The notes beneath the pieces were generated by a model. The model did no database searches, had not been told where the DNA came from, and saw only the letters and a list, made by a program, of their open reading frames with translations. From positions 1 through 64,000 of the forward strand of contig CAJTRM010000010.1 in the NCBI GenBank assembly GCA_910578865.1: a stretch of DNA of 64,000 nucleotides, in the 5' to 3' direction. This document shows positions 42,445 to 51,454 of the stretch, piece after piece. Position numbers and translations under genes: made by a program. The DNA is from an uncultured Dorea sp. GTDB taxonomy: Bacteria; Bacillota_A; Clostridia; Lachnospirales; Lachnospiraceae. How positions within the stretch are numbered: the first letter of the stretch is position 1; each line of letters starts with the position of its first letter.

Positions 42445-43374
42445 ATGGCAAATAGTGTAAAATTGAGTAAAGTTGTGGAGAAGTTAAATCTCAAAAACCT
42501 TACGCCGGATGTAGATATGACAAAAAAAGAAGTAGTAGTGCCGGATATGAACCGTCCTGCACTACAGCTTACAGGTTTTTTTGAGCATTTTGCATCCGAT
42601 CGTGTACAGATTATCGGGTATGTGGAGTACACATTTCTTCAGACAATGGATGCTGAAGCGAAGGAACGGGTTTATGATATGCTGCTGTCCTATAAGATTC
42701 CCTGTATCGTCTTCTGCAGAAATCTCCAGCCGGAAGAACTGCTGCTTGAAAAGGCAGTGAAGGCGAATGTCCCGGTATTTTCTACAGAGACAAAGACGTC
42801 TGCATTTACGGCGGAGATCGTCCGCTGGCTGAATGTGGAACTTGCGCCCTGTATTTCGATTCACGGTGTACTGGTAGATGTTTACGGTATCGGTGTCTTG
42901 ATCATGGGAGAGAGCGGGATCGGTAAGAGCGAGGCGGCTTTGGAGCTTATTAAAAGAGGACACCGTCTGGTCAGTGATGATGTGGTGGAGATCCGGAAGG
43001 TCAGTGATGAAACACTGGTAGGACGTGCCCCGGATATTACAAGGCATTTTATTGAGCTTCGTGGAATCGGCATCGTGGATGTTAAGATGTTGTATGGAGT
43101 GCAGAGTGTCAGAGAGACACAGAATATTGACCTTGTCATCACATTGGAGGACTGGGACCGGGATAAAGAGTATGACCGTCTGGGATTAGAGCAGCAATAT
43201 ACAGAATTTCTGGGCAACAAAGTAGTCTGCCATCAGCTTCCGATCCGACCGGGCCGTAATCTTGCGATTATTGTTGAAACTGCGGCAATCAATCACAGAC
43301 AAAAGAGTATGGGGTATAATGCTGCCCAGGAGCTGTATAAACGGGTACAGCAGAATATGACTAAAAAACGTTAG
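42445..43374 (+). CDS. hprK: HPr kinase/phosphorylase
   Basis: Phosphorylates Ser46 of HPr and so controls carbon catabolite repression in Firmicutes. 309 residues, normal length. Walker A is MGESGIGKS (about residue 155), and the family signature follows in RGIGIVDVKMLYGVQSVR, with the capping loop GRAPDITRHFIELRG. AAGAGGAG precedes the start. Glucokinase follows 10 bases later, which fits a sugar-control role. Confidence 0.97.
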   Translation: MANSVKLSKVVEKLNLKNLTPDVDMTKKEVVVPDMNRPALQLTGFFEHFASDRVQIIGYVEYTFLQTMDAEAKERVYDMLLSYKIPCIVFCRNLQPEELLLEKAVKANVPVFSTETKTSAFTAEIVRWLNVELAPCISIHGVLVDVYGIGVLIMGESGIGKSEAALELIKRGHRLVSDDVVEIRKVSDETLVGRAPDITRHFIELRGIGIVDVKMLYGVQSVRETQNIDLVITLEDWDRDKEYDRLGLEQQYTEFLGNKVVCHQLPIRPGRNLAIIVETAAINHRQKSMGYNAAQELYKRVQQNMTKKR

Positions 43375-43384
43375 GAGTGAGAAT

Positions 43385-44317
43385 ATGAGATATTGTTTTG
43401 GAGTGGACGTCGGCGGCACAAGTATTAAAGCAGGGCTGTTGCAAGAGGACGGGATCATTGTAGATAAATGGGAAATAGACACAAGAAAAGAAAATCATGG
43501 TGAGGCAATTCTTCCGGATATTGCAAAGCTTGTCGGGGAGAAATATGTGGAGGCCGGATTAAATAAAGAAGATATCGTGGGTATCGGGATTGGTGTCCCG
43601 GCGCCTGTAGATGAAGAAGGAATCGTGCATAATACAGCGAATCTCGGCTGGGGCTATAAAGAGGTAAAAAAAGAACTTGAAGAGCTTACGGGCTTTCCTG
43701 TGGAGGTCGGCAATGACGCCAATATGGCGGCTCTTGGTGAAATGTGGCTTGGTGCAGGCCGCGGCAATCGAAATATGGTTATGGTAACATTAGGGACAGG
43801 CGTAGGCGGAGGCGTGATCATCGGAGGCAGGCCTCTTGTAGGGACGAACGGGGCCGGGGGCGAGATTGGTCATATTCTGGCCAACCGTCAGGAGACAGAT
43901 AAATGCGGCTGCGGTAAAAAGGGATGCCTGGAGCAATACGCATCTGCCACAGGGATTGCCAGGCTTGCAAGGATTCGGCTTGCAAAAAATGACGATCCTT
44001 CACTGCTGAGGGGACAGAAGATTACGGCTAAGGCTGTATTTGATGCACTGAAGCAGGGGGACAGAGTTGCTAAGGATATTGTAGAAGAATTCGGTTCTTA
44101 TCTTGGCTATGCATTTGCGGATGTGGCGGCAATTGTGGATCCGTCCGTGATCGTGATCGGCGGGGGTGTGTCTAAGGCGGGTCCTATTTTGATAAAGTAT
44201 GTGGAGAAATACTTTATGGAAAAGGCATTCTTTGCAAATGAGGGAACGATCTTCCAGATTGCCGAGCTTGGCAATGACGCAGGAATCTGTGGAGCCGCCA
44301 GGCTTATATTAGGGTAG
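43385..44317 (+). CDS. glk: ROK-family glucokinase
   Basis: 310 residues. The ATP-binding start FGVDVGGTSIKAGLL, the catalytic region VEVGNDANMAALGE and the zinc site CGCGKKGCLEQYAS are intact. It phosphorylates glucose released inside the cell, for example from disaccharides. No N-terminal DNA-binding domain, so it is a kinase rather than a ROK repressor. Probably in one operon with hprK (10-base gap) and pepD (10-base gap). Confidence 0.95.
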   Translation: MRYCFGVDVGGTSIKAGLLQEDGIIVDKWEIDTRKENHGEAILPDIAKLVGEKYVEAGLNKEDIVGIGIGVPAPVDEEGIVHNTANLGWGYKEVKKELEELTGFPVEVGNDANMAALGEMWLGAGRGNRNMVMVTLGTGVGGGVIIGGRPLVGTNGAGGEIGHILANRQETDKCGCGKKGCLEQYASATGIARLARIRLAKNDDPSLLRGQKITAKAVFDALKQGDRVAKDIVEEFGSYLGYAFADVAAIVDPSVIVIGGGVSKAGPILIKYVEKYFMEKAFFANEGTIFQIAELGNDAGICGAARLILG

Positions 44318-44327
44318 GTCGAAGCAT

Positions 44328-45755
44328 ATGGATACGGAAAAGATCATTGATTATTTTAAAGAGATATCCAGAATTCCACGGTCATCCGGAGATGAAAAGG
44401 CAATCAGCGACTATATTGCCGGTTTTGCCAGAGAGAAAGGATTTCCCGTAATTCAGGATCAAAACTATAACCTGATTATCAGCAAACCGGCTACAGCGAA
44501 AAGTACGGGAACCCCTGTCATCCTTCAGGGCCATCTGGACATGGTCTATGTAAAGGAAAACGGGAGCGGTCATGTATATGAGGAAGGAATTGACGTAGAG
44601 GAGGATGACGAATATTATTTTGCGTCGGGAACCTCTCTGGGGGCTGACAATGGAATTGCAATCGCATATTGTCTGGGGCTTTTGGACAGCAATGACATCC
44701 TGCATCCGGATCTGGAGATGGTGTTCACCGTAAGGGAAGAAGAGGGTCTTGCAGGTGCTAAGACAATTGACATTTCTTCTCTGAAGGGAACCCGTCTGAT
44801 TAACCTGGATTCCGAAGAAGAAGGGATCTTTTATACAAGTTGTGCCGGAGGACTCAGGTCACGGATGATCTGGAAGGTTGAGACAGAGAGACTGCCGGAG
44901 GAGATGATTGTCCTGGAAGTAGTTTTCCGGGGCCTGGCAGGCGGACATTCCGGGGATAACATCGGGATGGGGCTCGGCAATACGATTGTACTTTTGGGCA
45001 GGCTTTTATATTTTCTGAAGGATATGCCGGTGCGCGTCCATAAACTGGACTTTCCGGGCAAGGCAAATGCTATTGCAAACAGCGGGAGCCTTCATTTGTG
45101 TGTGAGGCCGGATGATCTTGATGCTGTGAAGGCAAGGATAAAAGAAATAGAGAAACTGTTTCAGGAGGAACTCAGGTACACAGATACGGTTTCGTTTGAA
45201 CTGACAGAATGTGAGAGAACAGACGGAGCAGAGGCCTACACAGAGGAATATGAGAAAAAGATAAGGGACAGCCTGATGCTGATCCCTTACGGAGTCGCCG
45301 GATATTCCTTTGCCGTGGAAGGACTGGTTGAAACATCAATGAATATGGGCGCCCTGACGATGGAGGACGGGAAACTGACATTGTTAATGGCAATTCGGAG
45401 TTCTGTAGCGTCACAAAAGTATTTTCTCAGAGATAAGATTCAGATTATTGCAGAGAGAAATTGTGATGAATGTGTGTTTGAGAGTGACTATCCGGGGTGG
45501 GAATACCGGAAGGATTCGCCGCTTCGGGACACGGCAGTTGCCGTATATGAAAGAGTGTTTCATAAGGAGGCAAGGACTGCTGCGATTCATGCAGGCCTGG
45601 AATGTGGATACTGGGCTCATAAAAAGCCTGGAATAGATCTGATCTCTACGGGGCCGGATCTGTTTGAAGTACATTCGCCCAGAGAAAAGGTGTCCAGGAA
45701 ATCTGTGGAGCGTACATGGCTTTATTTAAAAGAATTGTTAAAAGAACTGGTATAG
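44328..45755 (+). CDS. pepD: Aminoacyl-histidine dipeptidase (M20 family)
   Basis: 475 residues, cytosolic Xaa-His dipeptidase. Zinc-binding and catalytic motifs are QGHLDMVY, GTSLGADNGIAIAYCLGLL and REEEGLAGAK; LRGLAGGHSGDNI-type glycine-rich dimer segment follows, and HAGLECGYWAHKKPGID near the end is PepD-specific. Last gene of the uvrC-hprK-glk-pepD run, ending in a terminator shared with the convergent penicillin-binding protein gene. Confidence 0.94.
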   Translation: MDTEKIIDYFKEISRIPRSSGDEKAISDYIAGFAREKGFPVIQDQNYNLIISKPATAKSTGTPVILQGHLDMVYVKENGSGHVYEEGIDVEEDDEYYFASGTSLGADNGIAIAYCLGLLDSNDILHPDLEMVFTVREEEGLAGAKTIDISSLKGTRLINLDSEEEGIFYTSCAGGLRSRMIWKVETERLPEEMIVLEVVFRGLAGGHSGDNIGMGLGNTIVLLGRLLYFLKDMPVRVHKLDFPGKANAIANSGSLHLCVRPDDLDAVKARIKEIEKLFQEELRYTDTVSFELTECERTDGAEAYTEEYEKKIRDSLMLIPYGVAGYSFAVEGLVETSMNMGALTMEDGKLTLLMAIRSSVASQKYFLRDKIQIIAERNCDECVFESDYPGWEYRKDSPLRDTAVAVYERVFHKEARTAAIHAGLECGYWAHKKPGIDLISTGPDLFEVHSPREKVSRKSVERTWLYLKELLKELV

Positions 45756-45760
45756 AGGGA

Positions 45761-45803
45761 CAAAGTAAAAGGCTGTCATTTGACAGCCTTTTACTTTGAC
45801 TTT
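45761..45803. terminator. Two-way terminator between pepD and the PBP gene
   Basis: CAAAGTAAAAGGCTGTCA and its exact complement (18-bp arms) around a two-base loop, with T-rich tail ACTTTTTAT on the plus strand. On the minus strand the tail is weaker. Confidence 0.85.
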
Positions 45804-45843
45804 TTATATTGAGAGAGCTGCATGTGCAGCCCGTCTAAATGGG

Positions 45844-48450
45844 TTAAGTGGTACCACCGCCATCCGGTGGATTGGTACCGCCGCCGTCCGGTGGATTAGT
45901 ACCGCCGCCGTCCGGTGGATTGGTACCGTCGCCGTTGTTGCCGCCGTTGTTGCCGCCATTGCCGCCGCCGTTGTTGCCGCTATTACCGCCGCCGTTGTTG
46001 CCGCCCGGGTTTGTAGTGTCGCCTGGAGTTGTTGGATTTTCCGGATTCTCCGGATCATCTGTGAAATCTCCGGTATCATCTTCCGGTATATCCGTATTGT
46101 CCTCTCCCATGATATCAGCATGTCCAGGACAGACCTCCGTCGGTGCCGTACCTTCTGCAAAGTATTCCGAAGCGGAAGGACATTTTCCTGCCACGGCCAG
46201 CTTACCGGTAAGAGTACATACGGTTTTTCTTTCCAGCCCTTTGTTGGTATCAAATTCTTTGCGTTCCAAGTCTGCATGGATGCGGCTCATAATTCCCTTC
46301 CAGAGACGGAAACGGAAGCTGGTATCATTGTTGCATTCCTTGTTATCGTCATATCCTCCCCATACTGCACAGGTGTAATAAGGAGTAAAACCACAGAACC
46401 ATAAGTCTTTATTTGATGTAGTAGTACCTGTTTTTCCTGCTACAGGCATGTTCCTCAGCTGGCAGGAACGTCCGGTACCGCTTGTTACAACAGTCTCCAT
46501 TGCGCTGGTGAGAAGAGAAGCAGTTCCTTCCTTTAATGCTCTGTGAGATTCGCCGGGGTTCTCCAGCAGCACATTGCCGTCATGATCAACAATCTTTGTG
46601 TACAGGGTTGGGGAGTTGTAAGTCCCGCCGTTTGCGATGGCAGCATATGCTGAACACAGCTCATAGTTGTAAACGCCGTCTGTGAGCCCTCCCAGTGCAA
46701 GTGTCTGGTTGATGTCACTGTATATTTTTCCGTTGATTTCTTTTTCTTTTACAAGTGTGCTGATTCCCAGTTTTTCACAGTATTCAAATCCAAGATCCTG
46801 AGTAATCTCGTCGCTGACCTTTACAGCGCATACGTTGATGGAACCGGCAATTGCCGTACGGTAGGTAACATCACCTTTGTAGGTTTTGCTTGCATTTCTG
46901 ACGTTCCTGCCATTACGGTACTGGTAAGGCTCATCTCTTACGATGGTAGACAGAGACTTACCGCAGGCATCCAGAGCCGGCGCATAAGCAGCAAGGATCT
47001 TGAAAGTAGAACCTGGCTGACGCAGAGAACCACGATATGCACGGTTCAGGCTGAGGCTTGTATTTTTTGCACCGCGGCCGCCCACCATAGCCTTGACCTG
47101 TCCGTTGGATTGGTCCATGATCGTGACAGAAGCCTGAGGCTGGGGAGTAATGTTGACTACTTCATCATAAGTATCTCCTTCCTGTGCGATAGTGGACTTC
47201 CATTCTTCAATCATAGCGCGCGCTTTTTCCTCGCTGGAGTACAGAAGACCCTGATCTTTTCCGTGGACGTCTTTTGCGTATTTTTTAATATGGCCGGAGC
47301 CATAGTTTTCCACAGTGCCGTCAGCCCTTGTGATCGTGAGGGCATAGTCCAGACCGTATTCTTTCAGTCCCGGATAGTTAGAGTCTTTGTTCATCTCTTC
47401 ATCACAGATCTGCTGCATGGCAAGATTCTGGGTAGAATAAATACTGAGTCCGCCGCTGTAAAGGGCATTGTAGGCCTGAGTCTCCGTGTAGCCCAGCTGA
47501 GACTGAAGATCCGCTAAAACCTGTTCGGAAAGTGCATCTACGAAATAAGTGGTAGGCTTTTTCTCTTCCGCATTGCTGTTAACTACCTGGATCCTTGCAT
47601 ACACATCATCAGCAAGGGCCTCGTCATAAGCAGCCTGATCGATATATCCCTGTTTCAGCATATTATCAAGGACGTGAGTCCGCCTTCTATTGTTGTCCTC
47701 CGGGTTCGTTATCGGGTTGTATCTGTTCGGATTCTGGGTGATACCGGCAATACATGCACATTCGGACAGGGTAAGCTCAGACACCTCTTTACCGAAGTAC
47801 CGTTTGGATGCAGCTTGTACACCCAGACAGTTTTGTCCCAGATTGACGGTGTTCATGTAGCTTTCCAGGATCTCTTCCTTGCTCATCTGCTTTTCGATCT
47901 GGAGAGCAAGGAACTGTTCCTGGAACTTTCGTTCCAGTTTATCAAAAAATGTTTTTTCCTCTACGAAATTGGGAAATACATTATTCTTGATCAATTGCTG
48001 GGTCAGGGTACTTGCACCCTGCTCTTTCCCGCGAAGAGTAGAAACGGCAGCACGGGCGATTCCCTGGATGTCAATACCGTTGTGGTCGTAGAAACGTTCA
48101 TCCTCGGTTGCCACAAATGCGTGCGCCAGATGTTCCGGTATATCGGCGAGAGTTTTGTATACTCTGTTGGAGCCGGAGGCAACAAAACGTTCTAACTCTG
48201 TCTTCCCGTCATCTGCATATACGAAAGTAGTAAATCCTTTTGGCTTAACATCCGCCGGGGTAACTTCCGGGGCTTTATCAATGATCCGCTTGACGAACAG
48301 GCCGCCGCCCACCACCGCAGCAATTGCTACGACGACCAGGCAGAGGAGGAAAGCCTTAAAAAGTCGTACCCCCACACGCTTTCCCTGCATGGTGGATTTG
48401 GCAGTTATTTTTTTCTGCTTTTTTGCAGCATGCTTCTTACCATAATTCAT
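45844..48450 (-). CDS. Class A penicillin-binding protein (PBP1A-like)
   Basis: 868 residues. A short basic cytoplasmic start, one membrane anchor (about 33-57), a glycosyltransferase GT51 domain (about 95-270; ATEDERFYDHNGIDIQGI and QGASTLTQQLIKN), and a transpeptidase domain (Ser in GSTFK, then KTGTT). The last 85 residues are low-complexity Pro/Gly/Asn ending in NPPDGGGT repeats, probably extended into the wall. It polymerises and cross-links peptidoglycan. The start at 48450 has AAGGAGG; the frame to 48468 is leader. Confidence 0.95.
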   Translation of the reverse strand: MNYGKKHAAKKQKKITAKSTMQGKRVGVRLFKAFLLCLVVVAIAAVVGGGLFVKRIIDKAPEVTPADVKPKGFTTFVYADDGKTELERFVASGSNRVYKTLADIPEHLAHAFVATEDERFYDHNGIDIQGIARAAVSTLRGKEQGASTLTQQLIKNNVFPNFVEEKTFFDKLERKFQEQFLALQIEKQMSKEEILESYMNTVNLGQNCLGVQAASKRYFGKEVSELTLSECACIAGITQNPNRYNPITNPEDNNRRRTHVLDNMLKQGYIDQAAYDEALADDVYARIQVVNSNAEEKKPTTYFVDALSEQVLADLQSQLGYTETQAYNALYSGGLSIYSTQNLAMQQICDEEMNKDSNYPGLKEYGLDYALTITRADGTVENYGSGHIKKYAKDVHGKDQGLLYSSEEKARAMIEEWKSTIAQEGDTYDEVVNITPQPQASVTIMDQSNGQVKAMVGGRGAKNTSLSLNRAYRGSLRQPGSTFKILAAYAPALDACGKSLSTIVRDEPYQYRNGRNVRNASKTYKGDVTYRTAIAGSINVCAVKVSDEITQDLGFEYCEKLGISTLVKEKEINGKIYSDINQTLALGGLTDGVYNYELCSAYAAIANGGTYNSPTLYTKIVDHDGNVLLENPGESHRALKEGTASLLTSAMETVVTSGTGRSCQLRNMPVAGKTGTTTSNKDLWFCGFTPYYTCAVWGGYDDNKECNNDTSFRFRLWKGIMSRIHADLERKEFDTNKGLERKTVCTLTGKLAVAGKCPSASEYFAEGTAPTEVCPGHADIMGEDNTDIPEDDTGDFTDDPENPENPTTPGDTTNPGGNNGGGNSGNNGGGNGGNNGGNNGDGTNPPDGGGTNPPDGGGTNPPDGGGTT
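45850..45933 (-). repeat. 24-bp tandem repeats in the PBP tail
   Basis: Three full 24-bp units (45850-45873, 45874-45897, 45898-45921) and a partial fourth encode NPPDGGGT repeats at the C-terminus. The neighbouring GGN-rich tract (to about 46010) is a further degenerate trinucleotide array. Confidence 0.88.
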
Positions 48451-48610
48451 GAGTATAACCTCCTTCATACCAAGTCATTATAGCAAATAAACGTATTGAA
48501 ATAAAGAAAAAAATGAAAACTTCATATTTTGGTAGGAAAATCTTAAGAAATTCGTTATTATAGTATCAGAACCTATACCAATCCCATACAGCAGAAAGGA
48601 AAGTATCACG

Positions 48611-49261
48611 ATGTTGCCAGATTATAAAATCATTTATACAGGCGGGGAGGACGAGATCACAGAGAAAAAATCCCGGTTTATTGCCACGGTCATGCCGGCT
48701 GAAACAGAGGAGGAGGCCCTGGAATTTATAGAGGCCATGAAAAAAAAATACTGGAATGCCACCCATAACTGTTTTGCCTATGTGATCGGTGAGAGGAATG
48801 AATTGGTGCGCTGCAGTGATGACGGTGAACCGAGTGGTACTGCGGGCAGGCCTATGCTGGATGTGCTTCTGGGAGAAGGACTTCATAATGCAGCTGTTGT
48901 GGTGACCAGATATTTCGGAGGCACACTGCTCGGGACAGGAGGGCTTGTGAGGGCTTATTCGGCTGCCGTGCAGGCAGGCCTTGCCTCTTCTCAGATTATA
49001 ACCAGGATCGAAGGTTTTAAACTGAAAATTACAACAGATTATACAGGTCTCGGTAAGATCCAGTATATTCTCGGAGAGCAGAAGATTCAGATACTGAACG
49101 CAGAATACACAGAGAAGGTAACTCTTGAGGCTCTGATTCCCGGTGAGATACTGGATGGTATCAGGGAGGAACTGACAGAGAGGACCTCTGGCCAGGCAGT
49201 GCTGGAAGTCTTGGGGAAATGCTGTTTTGCGGAAATTGACGGACAAATGAGAGTGCTGTAA
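48611..49261 (+). CDS. yigZ: YigZ/IMPACT family protein
   Basis: 216 residues, the usual bacterial length. An N-terminal UPF0029 domain (KKSRFIATVMPAETEEEALEFI, ATHNCFAYVIG, DDGEPSGTAGRPML, VVVTRYFGGTLLGTGGLVRAY) and a C-terminal DUF1949 domain. It resembles the eukaryotic IMPACT protein; a link to translation or proline peptidases is suggested in the literature but not settled. AGAAAGGAAA lies before the ATG. Divergent from the PBP gene. Confidence 0.94.
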   Translation: MLPDYKIIYTGGEDEITEKKSRFIATVMPAETEEEALEFIEAMKKKYWNATHNCFAYVIGERNELVRCSDDGEPSGTAGRPMLDVLLGEGLHNAAVVVTRYFGGTLLGTGGLVRAYSAAVQAGLASSQIITRIEGFKLKITTDYTGLGKIQYILGEQKIQILNAEYTEKVTLEALIPGEILDGIREELTERTSGQAVLEVLGKCCFAEIDGQMRVL

Positions 49262-49276
49262 CGCATCTCCAAGCTG

Positions 49277-49309
49277 AAAAGGGCTGCTTGTGCGGCAGCC
49301 CTCTTTTTC
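49277..49309 (+). terminator. Terminator after yigZ
   Basis: GGGCTGC, loop TTGTGCG, GCAGCCC followed by TCTTTTTC. It lies between the convergent yigZ and hpf genes. Confidence 0.75.
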
Positions 49310-49314
49310 TATAT

Positions 49315-49851
49315 TTAACTGAATTCCGGTTCGATAAGTCCGAAAGAACCGTTCTTTCTGCGGTACACTACATTTACCTCATCTGTTTCTGCATTGCAGA
49401 ATACGAAGAAATCATGTCCGAGAAGTTCCATCTGTACACATGCATCCTCCGGATACATTGGTTTGATGCCGAATTTTTTTGTGCGGATAATACGGATCTC
49501 ATTGTCATCCTCTGTTTTTTCATCGCTTTCAAAGAATTCCTGTTTAAAATTGCCGCCTTCCTGGTGTTTCGCTACTAATTTGTTCTTATATTTGCGAAGC
49601 TGCCGCTCAATAACCTCCTCTACCAGATCGATGGATACATACATGTCATTGCTTTCCTGTTCAGAGCGGATAATCGTACCCTTTACCGGAATGGTCACTT
49701 CAATTTTCTGCCGTTCCTTCTGCACACTCAGAGTTACGTGGATTTCCGTGTCTGAAGTAAAATACCTCTCTAATTTTCCTAACTTGCTTTCTACGGCCTC
49801 TCTTAAGCCTGTGGTTACATCGATGTTCTTTCCGATAATGATAAACTTCAT
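49315..49851 (-). CDS. hpf: Long-form ribosome hibernation promoting factor
   Basis: 178 residues. An N-terminal S30AE domain (FIIIGKNIDVTTGLREAVESKLGKLERYF) and the long-form C-terminal dimer domain (FGIKPMYPEDACVQMELLGHDFFVF). It dimerises 70S ribosomes into inactive 100S particles in stationary phase. The start at MKFIIIG (49851) has AAAGGAGTTGAC upstream; the frame to 49953 is leader. Confidence 0.95.
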   Translation of the reverse strand: MKFIIIGKNIDVTTGLREAVESKLGKLERYFTSDTEIHVTLSVQKERQKIEVTIPVKGTIIRSEQESNDMYVSIDLVEEVIERQLRKYKNKLVAKHQEGGNFKQEFFESDEKTEDDNEIRIIRTKKFGIKPMYPEDACVQMELLGHDFFVFCNAETDEVNVVYRRKNGSFGLIEPEFS

Positions 49852-49952
49852 GATGTCAACTCCTTTACGACATAATTTCAGATGATATAATCTGACAATT
49901 GGTGGCCAGAAAAGAAATATATCTGATATATGTAGTATATCATGTTTAATCA

Positions 49953-50564
49953 CTAATGTATAGCACGTATTACTTCAATTCTTGAAATTTTTCCCTCATA
50001 CATTTTTGCAACCCGAAGACCGCAGTCAGAGTAATATACGCAGGCGCCTACGCCGATCTCGGTTTCCTCCTCTTCCAGTTTTCTGGTTATGATGTTGTAC
50101 AAGGTATCGCCATCCTCATAGGGAAGACGAATCCCAAGCAATTTGTTGGCTGTTTTTACCTTAGTGGTTGCACGCAGGATCGTTTCGTCCGGAATATCAA
50201 ATTCACAGAACAGATATTTCCGGGTACCGAACAGAACTGCAATTGCGCAGACGCCGATCAGGCTGCTCCAGCTGGATGAATGGTCAATGATGATCTGACG
50301 GGCGATGGCAAAGATCAGTACCTCAAATACCGTATTTGGAGTATGATAGTAGACCATCCGAATCAGCTCCACACCAATGATCAGGTTGAAGCATACCTCC
50401 AGCAGGTCGTCATAATTGGGCCAGACTTCAAGATTAGGGATATTTACCAGTGAAGCTCCCAGGCGCAGGCACAGCAGTATAATGCCGATGGAAAGCATAA
50501 GAGCTATAAAAAGCTCTAATATGGCGGTCAGTTTTTTTAATAAATTCGCGATAATTGCCCTCAT
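49953..50564 (-). CDS. PsiE-like membrane protein with cytoplasmic tail
   Basis: 203 residues. Four predicted membrane helices (about 12-35, 55-75, 80-97 and 105-122) in the arrangement of the phosphate-starvation-inducible PsiE family, then an 80-residue soluble tail (EFDIPDETILRATTKVKTANKLLGIRL...) that resembles an RCK_C/TrkA-C-like domain in pattern. The role is unknown. The start at 50564 has AAGGAG and overlaps the end of the PAP2 gene by four bases. Confidence 0.6.
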   Translation of the reverse strand: MRAIIANLLKKLTAILELFIALMLSIGIILLCLRLGASLVNIPNLEVWPNYDDLLEVCFNLIIGVELIRMVYYHTPNTVFEVLIFAIARQIIIDHSSSWSSLIGVCAIAVLFGTRKYLFCEFDIPDETILRATTKVKTANKLLGIRLPYEDGDTLYNIITRKLEEEETEIGVGACVYYSDCGLRVAKMYEGKISRIEVIRAIH

Positions 50565-51454
50565 AAGGTTCTCCTTAATAATTTGTTGAAAATACAGGGG
50601 TAAATGAGAAGTACCCACAATACAAGTATAAAATATTCCAGGGCTTTTGCCAAGACAGAACTTCCGAAGATGATCGGAAATACTGTTTTTATCAGGGCAG
50701 CCAAAAGGAGTCCGGTAATCAGCTTGATAAACTGGGCAGGTACAGATCCTTTCTGAGGGTTAAATCTGAGGGATGTACGCTCCAGATAGCCTCCGACAGC
50801 AAAGCCAAGACCTGCGCCGGAAGCTTTCAGGCAGTCAGCAGCATATTTTGCAGAAATCATGTCGTTAAAATTCAGGTACAGTGCGTAGCCTGCCGCCAGA
50901 AGAGATATACATATCATCAGCAGCGTTACAGGCTTCAGGCATTGTTCATCATCCAGAAGCAGGGCCTGGAAGCGCCACAGGAGCAGAGAGACCGACAGTG
51001 AGACAGCCAGGGAGACCAGGACATCCTTTGGGGTATGGCAGCCCAGGTACATTCTGGAAAAGCCGATAGACAGAAAAGCAGAGATACAGATCAGCTTCAG
51101 CCGGAAATTTTTCGTTTTCAGCGCCATCGGAAAGAACAGGCAGGCAGCCCCCTGGGTATGTCCGCTTGGGAATGAATATCCCGTAGCCCCGGGAACGGCG
51201 CTTTCTACAGCGTGAAAATCCGGATCAAGGATCCAGGGCCTCGGGATGCGGAAGGTAATTTTTAATGTCTGTACGATAAGGCCGGCGGTAAAATACGTAA
51301 AGCCCAGAAAATAAGCAAAGCGCTTATCCACACACCAGTACAGTGTGCAGATAACCGCTATGATTATGATTTCCTGGCCGAAATAGGTAATAAGCTGCAT
51401 GAGCTTATCTAAAAAAGGAGTTCTAATCCCCTCTAAGAGCCATAAAAATGTCAT
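50561..51454 (-). CDS. PAP2-family phosphatase
   Basis: 297 residues, six to eight membrane helices. The phosphatidic-acid-phosphatase signature is present: KITFRIPRPW (motif 1), GYSFPSGHTQGA (motif 2 with catalytic His) and SRMYLGCHTPKDVLVS (motif 3 with the nucleophilic His). Likely substrates are undecaprenyl pyrophosphate or a phosphatidyl lipid. Its start overlaps the typA stop by four bases, and its stop overlaps the next start, so three genes are coupled. Confidence 0.9.
   Translation of the reverse strand: MTFLWLLEGIRTPFLDKLMQLITYFGQEIIIIAVICTLYWCVDKRFAYFLGFTYFTAGLIVQTLKITFRIPRPWILDPDFHAVESAVPGATGYSFPSGHTQGAACLFFPMALKTKNFRLKLICISAFLSIGFSRMYLGCHTPKDVLVSLAVSLSVSLLLWRFQALLLDDEQCLKPVTLLMICISLLAAGYALYLNFNDMISAKYAADCLKASGAGLGFAVGGYLERTSLRFNPQKGSVPAQFIKLITGLLLAALIKTVFPIIFGSSVLAKALEYFILVLWVLLIYPCIFNKLLRRTL

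Noticed and set aside
45850..45933. CRISPR-like regular repeats
   Set aside because: They are contiguous 24-bp coding repeats without unique spacers.
45796..46404. Ala/Val-rich and Pro-rich plus-strand frames
   Set aside because: They are antisense readings of the low-complexity PBP tail.
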